A stretch of 64,000 bases of DNA. It comes from Paracentrotus lividus. Taxonomy: Eukaryota > Echinodermata > Echinoidea > Camarodonta > Echinidae. Positions 39,801-51,800 of the stretch are shown piece after piece. Both the position numbers and the translations under genes were made by a program. Location of the stretch: positions 7,977,233-8,041,232 of the forward strand of contig CALNVZ010000649.1 in assembly GCA_940671915.1 (NCBI GenBank), in the 5' to 3' direction. Position 1 is the stretch's first letter; every line of letters starts with the position of its first letter. The notes under the pieces are model-generated. The model ran no database searches. It saw nothing but the letters and a program-made list of their open reading frames with translations, and had not been told where the DNA came from.

Positions 39801-42800
39801 TTAATGATATTTTTTGTTTCTGTTTCCAGACCCAAATCACTCTCTTGGATATACCAGCATTCAAGGCAATTACATCAGAGGTAAGAATTATTTCCAATAA
39901 CCTTCCACAATGATTCAAAGACAATATTGGACAATTTCATCAGTGAAATGCTTTGTTATAGAGACAAAGATGACCTTCTGACAACTGGTATATTAAAAGC
40001 AATGTATGATTTGCTTGGTATCTGTTTTAGGTGCCAACCCCCCCCCCCCCCCCCCCCCCCCCCCCACCACCATACCCATCATTCTAAAAAACTATTCACT
40101 TTCATGAAAGATCTGTCAACAGGAGATGATGTATTTTAGTGGAGGAGGTTTTGAACCCTAATCTTTCTGTATCCCAAAAGCCCGCATAAATGTGCTTGTA
40201 TAGGGGAATGAAGAAATAGAAAACATCCCTCTTAATGTCACCAATTATTGCATAAATGAATAAAAGAACTTTGTATACTTCATATCATTAGACAATGATA
40301 TATTAACTGGTGTCTTTGATTTACCTTTAAATGAAATTAATTTATGGCAACCATGCTTGACAAGCATGATTCATTTGGCTTTGTTAAATATTCCCAGTAT
40401 TCAACATGTTAATAGAGTTTCATTGACATAGAAAAAAAATACCAAGACAGTTTCATTTCTTGTCAAGCTGGACCTTAATTAGCTGTGCTACAGAATCGGC
40501 CCCATTACCCAACTTATCCTTCCTTCCTACTTGGCCCCTAGACTTATTTTCTAGCCAAACCCTTATCACACATCATGCTTATATATCATTCGTCATATCG
40601 AAATGAGACACAAGTTGCCAGCAAACTCAAATTTCCTTGACCCTATAGGGGCGATTAGGTCGTATTTGGGGGGCCTCTGGTGGGCACTTTGCAGCAGAAA
40701 ATTTGTCTGGCGCTGGTCAATACATGTATGTGCTTTATCTCCAACATTCAGATTGTACGTGCACCATTTAAACTTGGTTTCATATAGGTTTCACTGCACA
40801 AATTATACCATGAGAGGCCATTTGGGCCGTATTAAAGGGTCAAGGAAATCAGTGAAACAATAAAAAATGTCAAATTTCAGGGAAACAGTTTTTGATTTTC
40901 TGAATCTTCAATGTTTCATGTGTGCTCTGTAAAAAAAAAATTGAGTAAAATTATAAGGGGAAAATATTTAAAAATTGATTATTTTGCCAATATCCCTGAC
41001 TGTTTTCTGGTGAATTTGTCTCATTTTGATATGATGAATCACATAATGAGACAGGGTCTGAACAATAAGATGGTGTGTAGACCACATGTAGGTCTCCATG
41101 TACACTTCATATACATGTAGGCTCTGTACAATGTACATTTGTAGCTGCTAATAGACATTTATGGAAACTTGTCTAAATTGTTTAACCTGAACTTGGTTTA
41201 CAGTCATTTTCTCAGCTTTTAGTTGTAAGGTTAGCAAGGTTGATTGAATATCTGGATTAGGTCCAATACTTAATTTCAGTGTGGAAATTACGGCAGATTT
41301 CGGTAGATAAATTAAATTATAATCTTTGATCATCATTTCCCAAACGTGTTTCCATTGTGAGCCCAAATTAGATAGGTAAAGGCTATGAGGACAGTTTTAG
41401 GGGGAAACAACTGTAAATTACAGCTTTAATACGGTGTTAAAATTTCTTATCCAAGGTCTGGTAATCTGAAAATAAATCATGACAATATCAAGATCTAAGC
41501 TCTATGATTTCTTTATGTTTGTTACTGTATGTACATGTATAATAATGTTCAGAGAGATAAGCAAACAGCAAGGAATGTAAAAGTTTTGCAAAATATGATG
41601 TAATTATCAAGGTTTATATCCACTTGGTCTAACAGTAGTTGGTCTAATTCTCCGTCTGGATGCCAAAAGGGCTAAACCCTTGTGGTCTAATTTACACTTG
41701 GCCTATTAAATACATACTTGGTCTAATTCTCACTTGGTCAAATTACCAATTTGTATAATAGCTAAATGGTCTGATTGCATTTTCGTCTAATGCCTAAATG
41801 AATAATTTGGTCTTATATCACCAGTCTGTTACTGGAATTGACCAAGTGGTGATAGACCAAGTGGACATTAGACGAAAGGGTAAATATGCGAATTGGGACT
41901 TAGACCAAAAGGTAATTAGACAAACTGGTTGTAGACAAATTGGAATTAGACCAATGCAAATGGGATGAGACTAAATGGACATTGGTCAAAGTGAGTTTAG
42001 ACCAAATGGCAATTTAACCATTATCAAGACAGCTACATGACTGAACACTGCCAGATATCAAACTCTTCCAATAGTCAAACATGCAATTTATGGAGGGAAA
42101 ATAGAATGAAATTTCTGGTCACTTAAATATTTTCAATGTTTGTAAAACATGTGATAAATATATTAACTCAATATTTGGGGCTTTATTCTTCCACAATGAT
42201 ATATGGACTGTGAGCAATATATGGCCCCCCTGAGCTCAGAATTTTGAGACTCGATAAAAGTTACTCAATTCCTTTCATAAAAAAGTCGGAAAGAAGTTTG
42301 GTGCAAATAAAAAACCAGTTCATTTTGGTTCACACAGTGATGCAGCGATAATCAGACAAGTCTGATGGCCAATTTGGAGCCTATTACTTAATTTCCCTTC
42401 CCAATAAACATTTCAAATCATCCATAGACGAAGAGAAAGGCCAAGCATCCGTTTCTTTTCTTGGGGTTTTTCTGTCTTTTTCTGTCTTTGTTTTACTGAT
42501 ATCATGTCATTGTTGTACGTCTTGAGTGATAATTGAATTCTCAATTGATCGTCTGTTTGCTCATTACAAAAACTGACTGAACTATGTATGTCTGCTCTTT
42601 CTTATTTTTTGCAAAGAATGATCTTGATTATATATTAATACTAATCTAAAGTGAATTGAATTCTCAAAAATTGTTTGCACAGAGCTTCGTAATGGCAATA
42701 GGAAATATATTTCTAAGGGAGCTGCGGTATGCATGTATATGGAATAAATTAAAAAGCTCACTTTTTTACTCTTAGAATTTTTGCAGAAAACTTATTTTGT

Positions 42801-45800
42801 ATGATAAATATACATACAATGTATAGTGGATATTAGTTTGTGAGTGGTAATGTAATTACATTTTCAAAGTAATCACATCATTGGCAATAGATGTGTTAAA
42901 TCAATATTATCATTAATTGAAAATATCTTTTCTCTATTTCTTTCAGGAGCTGAGTAGCTGTGCATGGTCAGGGAAATCTAAAAATAGCATTTGTCCAAAT
43001 ATTGTTGCCTTCACAAAAAGATTTAACCAGGTGAGCCAGTTATTACACTTGTAAACATTGACCTGGACAGTTTTTTTATGCCTCCGCGGAGGCATTATGT
43101 TTTTGGGTTGTCCGTACGTCCGTCCCACTTTCGTTATCATGATAACTCAAGAACCGTTTGACGGATTATCTTCATTCTTGGTACATGTGTGCATACTGGG
43201 GTGACAATGATCTGATTAGATTTTGGGGTCACTAGGTCAAAGGTCAATGGTCACGGAGGTTGAGAAATAAGAAAAAATAGCTTGTTCTCACAATAACTCA
43301 AGAACCATTTCACTAATCATCTTCATACTTGGTACATATGTTTGTTTGTTTTTTGTTTTATAAAGACATAATTAATCATGTCTGATTAATATATTATTGT
43401 CAGAACCCATTGAACCAACCAACTAACCATTATAGTAATGAGAAATACTGGCATTGATATTATTTCTCTTTAAACAAGCCTTCTGGATTATCTTTCCATA
43501 TATTTAGCTGATCTAGGTCAAAGAGCTATATGCAAAGATATTATCCTGAAAGGCTCCATTCGTATCTGTAAGGTAGTTTTAGTTTGAAAAAGAGAAGTAC
43601 ATTGTATAGACAATATACTGGGACGCTGGCTTTTTTCAATCATAATATTATGCACATTTATAATTAGTTTTAGAATAAAACGGATATGTGTTTTATCATA
43701 TTACCTTTCATTCTATTTCAAAGAAATCTAAAAAGTTGAAAAAATATAGTTTGAGATTAACCAATGCTATATATACCCCAACTTTAAAAGGAGGGAAAAT
43801 GTAACTAGTAATTTGTTAAATGTACATTGTCTTTTAATACAATGGGGGAAACAACTCTCTAATGACAATATTAAAAAGCAGTAAACATGTTTTGATCAAC
43901 GCCATGATGTGTGTTCAGCATGTGATGGATTCGCTGTCGAAATTTAGAGCTCTCCACTTCCTTTAGCCCCTCGTTAAACACACGAGGGAGGATTTCAAGG
44001 TGTCCTGCCCTGGAAGGGTTGTTTCATCATCTCAAGCAAAGGAAAAATCATGAAGGTTCCTTAACCTGTTGGAGACGAGCTGATTTGGCTAGAACACGCA
44101 TTTCCAATAGACTTTAGCCCGAATATATTCGGGCTCAGTCCTCAATGGGTTAAAAGTTTAATTGAGCATATCAGGAAGAATTCAGGGGGGGGGGGGAGAG
44201 AAATGTTGGAGTGAAATGTTGGAGTAAAAGCAATGGACATGAAGAATATATTCCCTGAAGGTTTCACTGGTGGTAGAACGATCAGCAGTGGAAGGTTTCA
44301 TGGTGCACCAACTACTCTTTCTTCGGGGTACGAGTGGTCCTGAATAGGAAATGGGTGGATCCTTTTCGGGACCACTCATAACCTCAAGAAAGAATACTTG
44401 GTGCAACATGAAACCTTCCACTCCTAATGAAAGAATATGTGGGTCAAATAAATTATGGGGATGACATTTCATCAAGATTTTTGAGTTTGAGAAAGTCAGA
44501 GGTCAAATTAAAGATGGAAATTTTGTTGTATCACAGGTGTTGTGGCTCTGATGTCAGGGATTTTTTATAAAAAAAAAAAAACTTTGAATCCCTAAATTGG
44601 CAACAATTTAAGATAAGGAAAATCTTTGAATTTCCTGCACAACATACAAATATAATTGACAATTTTTTAATATTTCTGTTTAGGAACTAAACTTAAAAAG
44701 GAAGCATTTAAAGTTGAAACAGCATTGCCAATTTGAAGAAGAAAAGCTGATCAGTCGAGCACTGACTATGAACTGCCAGGACAAAAGTTAATGTGAAACC
44801 TTGGTTTATATATTTTAGCTAAAGGGTGATGCATCGTGTTGAGATTATGCTGACGTCAAATGATATACAATGTAAAAGGGGAGATTGAGATTGTTTTTCC
44901 TGCAGGCCATACGCAAGCCAGACTGAGCTGGTTGCAACTGGAATAGTTTTTCTGTAAGAGTCATTAAGGCAATACCCTGTGTGAGAGTTAAATAAAGAGC
45001 TTACTTACAAGCAAAAGGCTCTGAATCCGCTTGTTTTTCTCTTCTTTTTCATTTTTTGTACACAAACTATTCCCTTTAAAGTGAAGTGTGGAGGAAAGTT
45101 AAGGAGATTCAAACTGGTGTTTGCTAATACCCGAAAATAATTATCTTTTATTCAAATTCAAATATAATAATAATTTTCTTTGTCTATACATGTAGATGAG
45201 TTTCTGTGTAGTATGTTAAATAAAATACAAATACAATAGTAATTTTCTTTTGTCTATACATTTTTATGAGTTTCTGGGTAGTATATGAAATCAAATGCAA
45301 ATATAATAATGCTTTTCTTTTATCTATACATGTAGGTGAGTTTCTGGGTAGTACATGAAATCCTCATCACACAGATGGCCAAGGCGAGGGCAGAGGTTAT
45401 AGGTCATTTCATCAAAGTTGCAAAGGTAAGATATGAGGATGTGGGTTCTAGGACAACGACCCCCTGGACAATTACCCCCAGACAGCTGCTGCTAGGACAA
45501 TTACCCTCTGGATAACTACTCCATGGACAACTACCCCCTGGGCAATTACCCCCTGGACAATCAGTAGCGGATGCAGCCTGATGTTACACAATAAAAGTAT
45601 CGGGCCCATGCGTAAACATAATAATTGTCTCAAGACAATTGGGCCCGACGAATGTATTAAATTCGGATGTCTTGGATCCGCGCCTGGCAACTACCACCTG
45701 GACAATTACCCCCTGGACAACTACCCAAAATAACTTCCCCCTGGACAATTATCTCCTGAACAACTACATGTACCCCCTGACAACTACCCCAAAAATATCT

Positions 45801-48800
45801 ACCCCCTAACCCTACACCTAACCCTAACCTTATTTCTGGGGGGGGGGTAGTTGTCCTGGGGTAATTGTCCTGGGGGTAGTAGTCATGATATGAGGATGTG
45901 CAGCCTTTGCCTTTTCTTGTCTGAGATTTAGGGTTAGGGTGTCTTTGTTAGGTCTAAGATAAGTTTTATGGTTACATTTTGTATAGTGATTAGTCAAGGA
46001 CAGAAGTTAGTCACTCATAATCGTGTTTAAAAAAAAATAACATAGGTCAAAGATTGAATTGAGCCATTTAAAATTGAGGATTGTTGGTTATTAGGTAATG
46101 ATACATGTTGTAATGTTTGCAAATTCTCCATTTTGTATGAAAATTTTTGAGATTTCTCACAATAAAAATATGTTGTGTACTCTCACTCTTTTAAATGGTT
46201 GTACACCTTCATGTACATGTGAGAATGGTTTCACATTAACAATGATCTACTCCCCAAGCTGAATATGTAACGCATGGTCTCAATTGTTTTCATGCTCTGA
46301 AGACTGAGCAATTTTTCCTCCCAATGATAAAAGTTTCCTTCTTATTTCCTCCCAGAAACTATTTGATATCAACAACCTTCATGCTACCATGGCGATCATC
46401 TCAGCGTTACACAGTGCATCCATCTTTAGGTTAACCAAAACATGGAATGTGAGTATTTCTCTCAATTTTTACTTCTTATCGACAACTGTATTGTTTGGAT
46501 AATAATATTTGAATGATGACGATGGCTTCTTGTAAAGTGCTCGTTACCATGCCATCAAATATGTATTGCTTCAGCATATCTACACTAGGGTGTTTCACCA
46601 AACTGTTTGAAGTTACATTTGTATGCACAACTTAACAAATGATTTGATTATAAAAAGCGAAATGAGATGTTTAAATCATTTTTTTTTAAATCTCAATAGG
46701 GTATTTCCATGCTGTGTCAAATGGGACATTTTGATAACATTTCACCTGTTTTCAACATGAAAACAAAATAATATTTTTGTGATTTATAGTGATCATCAAG
46801 AAGTACCAGAAGAGGTACAAGACCCAAGACTTACATTGTAACTTGACTGGATGACACATCCTGTATAATGGATTTAAAAAAAATAGTAGGCCTACTATGT
46901 CGTATGGGACAAAGGAATAACAGAAAAAACAAAAACAACAAAAGCATGGAATCGCTCAATAAATAAAGTTGAAATATGCAGTAGTAGGTCATCATGATAA
47001 TTAACAGACGTTTTGAATGTGAAGGATACTCTTTTATTTAATTTAGTTTTAATTATTAGAAATACAAGCACACGTCATGATAATTTGTGAGCATTCCATT
47101 GGGCTCTTCGTATTCAATTTCTTCATAAAATTGTGCATAACTGCTTGGTAGGACAAACACTGGATGCTCCATAAATGTACATATAGACATGGATGGAGAG
47201 GGGCAGATGTAGATTAATGCCTTGCCTGGAGACATTTTTTGCAAGTGAAAATTTAATTCTCCAAATTAATTGTACTTTGAAAAATCAAGAAAACCACAAT
47301 TTTTTTTTAAATATGATAAAGCAATGTCTACTTCATATTAACGTCTGCCCTCTTTCTGTCTGTATCTCTCTGCTCATTATAGCTGGTTCATAAAAAGGAA
47401 AGATCAACGTGTGACAAACTCTCAGAATTGATGACAGAAGACGACAATAGACAGCGACTCAGAGAATACATGAATTCAGTCAGGTTACCGTGCATACCGT
47501 ACCTTGGTAAGTTTTCAGGATTAACCCCCCCCCCCTCTCCTCCCCCTGCCCCTTCTCCTTCCCCCTCCACCTCCCCCTTCTCGCCCGCCCCATTTATACA
47601 AGTTAATCTAATTTGATTTAGTTATATTTCAACAGCGTAGTACAGATGCCATTCTCCACTAGGCCCTGCAATACTGTAAGAGCCAACATTTTTTAACTAG
47701 GTTGGAAAATTGGTGTAGGCATAATTTTTTGTGAGGTTCCATTCACAATAAATCAATGTAGAAATTAAATTGTAGCATTTAGGTGTCAAAACTCAACAAT
47801 GGAATTCGGTCAAGCGTCTATTAATCCTGTCAATTTTGTTTTTGAAAAGTTGATGTTTTTTAATCCTCCTTACAGGAATGTATCTGCAAGATCTTATTTA
47901 CATTGATGTTGCACATCCCAGCACGGGAGGAATTGACAGTAATAGTAGATCAACAAAAGTAAGTCAAAATTAGAAAAAAGGCTTGTAGTGGGGAAAGGTC
48001 TGCTGTAGCACACATTCTATTAAACAAACTCTAACAGGGTTCATACGGGTCATGAAAAACCTGGAAAGTTATGGAATTTTGCTATCTTGTGTTTCAGGCC
48101 TTGAAAGTCATTGAAAATCTATTTTTCCATTGAAAAGTCATGGAAAGTCAATATTCAATTTATGTAGCCAAGAGCATTGAGAATTCCGGAGCGTCGTGTG
48201 TCCTAGGCAAGTTCTGGTTCCCAGACATCTCTGTGCAAAATTCTTTGAAGAGTTGTCAAAAGGTCATGCAAAAGTCATGGAATTCTTTATTGAAAGGTCA
48301 TGGAAAGTCATGGAATTTCACTTCCAAAAAAGTGTATGAACCCTACAGTAACAGAAGTATAAAATCTTTATCAAGTTTAAAAATGAAGTTGAAAACTTTT
48401 CTTTTGTAGTATCAAAATGCTGAACGCATATGGTAAGACCGATTTGTTGGCTCAGTAGATAGAGCATCCACCTCATAATTGGGAGGTAGTTGGTTCAATC
48501 CCCTGCCGCGTCATATCACAAAAATGTTCAAAGATGGGAGTTGCTACTACCCTGTGTGGTGTTCAACAAGAAAGGGATAGAGCAACGTCAATCAATTGGG
48601 CAAAAAAAATTCTGTTTCAACTTCGTTTTGGACAACAAAATTTGGAGCTGGAGCTTATATCTCAGTTCCAATAATCGTAGTACGAGTTAAAATTTTTTCT
48701 TAGTTCTAGACAGACTGTTATGATTATCAAAATGAGAATTTCTCTTTTCCATTCAGATGAATAACATTTTGAGAGCAATATCTGAGTTCCAGCAATCGCA

Positions 48801-51800
48801 GTACGAGTTAGAAAACTTGCCATATGTCCAGAAGTATCTTTTGTCAGTGAGGTATATTGAAGAGCTGCAGAAATTTGTGGAAGAAGACAACTACAAGTGA
48901 GTATTTTTACACTATTTTTTATTATGATAATAGTCGAATAACATTGATTTTTCCTGAAAATGGAAGACAATTACAAAATAGTAAAGTACACTGTTTGCGT
49001 GCAAATTTAAAACTTTAATTTGATGCCTTATATCAAAACGAGACACAGTCGGCAAGCAAAAAGCCAAGGAAATCAGCAAAGCAATACATTTTTAGATACT
49101 TATTCATTATCATTTTCACTCCATTTTTTTTTTTTTTTTTTACAAAACACACATGAAATATTAAAAATTCAGAAAATCAAAAGTATTTCCCCCAATGTAT
49201 TTTCTACCTTGTACTTTTCTATAATTGTCCAGGCTTTCATTACAACTGGAACCAACCGTGCAATCCAAGTCAAAAGATGATCTTGATCAAACAGGTAAGA
49301 AATAACAACTACATGTTATCTGTATGCATTTATCTCTTTTAAAAAACAAACAAGCAATGAATTATATTTCATTGGGTTATTCACATTGTATAAGAAAGCA
49401 CTCCCAAATGGAGAAAAATAGACATTGAACAATATATTACTGGAGCTTTTCACATTGACTTGGAATTTTATCATACTATAAGAGATCATTATTCAATGAA
49501 GGTCCAAATATATAATACATGAATATATATAAAGTGGCGGGTCCTGGATTTCATGAGGGGGGGGGGGGGGGGGCAACATTGGAATTTCAGATTTTTGTAC
49601 TGTCAATTTTTTTTTTTTACGTTAGGCCTACGCTGGCCGAGTTAAAAGGCACAGTCAAATTCTTTTGTGTCACCTATTTCAAAATTACAGCATTTTGTGC
49701 ATGTACTGTTCTACCCTTTTTACTTTTTATTTGTAGTCTGTTATTGTCTTACTGTATTGTGTGTAAATGTTATGTATACTATTCTGGCATGGTCTGATAA
49801 CAATAGAGATTCACTTGTATTATGTAACTACATATACTCACGCAGTATTAAAAAAGATAGCAGGTATTTAAAAAAATATATTTACACTTGTCTAATCAGG
49901 TTTTTGTAAAAGACATAATTATATACTCAGCGCATAGGGACATGCTATTTCCCATTTGTTTAGGCTATAAAAGAATCTATTATTATTATCATTTTATACT
50001 ATTGGTTTGTACTTTTCACTAATAATACTAGTTAAATCGATATTAAACATGTAGTTAGCATATCAGTATTCTCAATGATTGCTTCAATATATTCTTATCT
50101 AAACCAATAAATAGCTTGAATAATGGTGTTGGGAATGCATTCTAAAAAATTTAAATTCACATAATGCAATCTATACAATATTTACACCTACACATGTACA
50201 TGTAGTTCAGACTATAGACATCAAACATAGCACTGACATGTAGGAATTTCTAATAGATGTACATTTACATTCTGTATTATTTTCATATGTCTAGTTAAGC
50301 TCTCTTTTTTTTGATGTGCTTTAAAATATCAAGAAAAAATCTTAAAATGTTAACACTCTTTTCCTCAAAGCTCTCACTAAAATTTGTAGATGTAGGAAAT
50401 CTTTTGTGTAAAATCTTAGATTAATGCTGCCTTGATGTTCTATCCAGAATAATGTGGAAATATATGAATGCATTTATAAAAGGGTTGTTTATTACTTATT
50501 TTATTTCTAATTTTGCAAATCGAAGTCATTGGTATGTATAAGTAAATTTACAAATTTGATCACACTTCAACTTTTCAAGAAATGAAGACGAATATATCTC
50601 TCATTTCATGTTAACCCTTTTCACATAATATCTATCTATTTTGAGAGTTATGCAATTTCTTTATTCCCCATTTTTTCATGGTGTGGATCAATTTACAATT
50701 AAGTTTTCTCACTAAAAACAAAATCTATTCTAAACTTGATTCTAATGTTCTAATCATGAAATTAATTAAAGTTCTTTCAATTCATATGACTAATTTAGAC
50801 CTTTGTTAGATTCTGTAGCGAAGATTTTTGTTTTCTCATTAAAAACAAATCTATTCTGAACCTGATTCTAATGTTCTAAAGTTCAATTCAATTCATATGA
50901 CTAATTTAGACCTTTGTTAGATTCTGTACGTCTATCCCTCCAGCGAAGTTTTTTGTTTTACTGCAAGCAGCGTAAATCCCAGTATGATTTAGGCCCATAT
51001 TCACATAGGTGTCCTAAAGTTAAGCCTTGCTTAAATATGTGGTTTAACTATGGGTAACAAAATGCGACAATCTGTCAACGACATCATTTTTTTTACACAT
51101 TTACTGGGTTCTGGCATCGTACTTTAATGGTTAGGAAAATTTTGTACTTATCATTCCAAGGCACTATTTAAAAGTATCAGTACTAAAAAAAAAAAATGAT
51201 GAATCGAGCATCTACTGTTTGGGATTCTGTCACGTTTTGCTACCTATAGGTAAATCAAAGATTGGGCTTAACTTTAGGACACCTTTGTAAATAGAGTACC
51301 AAAGTTTTGACGTCATAATCGCTCATCGTCCCAGTGACTGGTTCTAAACAAAAAAGCCCGTGCATGAGGTTCAGCCTAAATGCGGTCCAGCAACGGGCTA
51401 TACTCAGGCACATACACAAACAGGTTTCGATGCGATCATGTTGCTATTGTTCAACACAAGATTGTTTAGAACCAGCAACCATGACAACACCACCATCATG
51501 ACATCACACTTCGGTACTCTATATGGGCCTTAATGTTTTTGTGTGTTTCCTTCTATGATTTCTGCATCGATCTTTTCCCTGATTTGCCTTTCATTAGAAG
51601 CCCAGACGATATCCCTTTTTTGTACACCTCCTGTTCTCAATCTATCTAATACATCAGGTATGTAGTGGAAGTTAGACCAGATTATTCTGCTTCATTTGAT
51701 ACTGGCTTCTCTATCATTTGTATTATTTAAAGCTCTTTTATGAAAATTGGTGGCCCATTTCATTCAAAATTAACTTTTAGAATTTGTATTTTAGTCCATC

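Noticed and set aside
48436-48520. Possible tRNA gene
   Set aside because: It has A and B box-like sequences but no acceptor-stem closure and is followed by a shared ~130-bp body found in two other copies, so it is a SINE.
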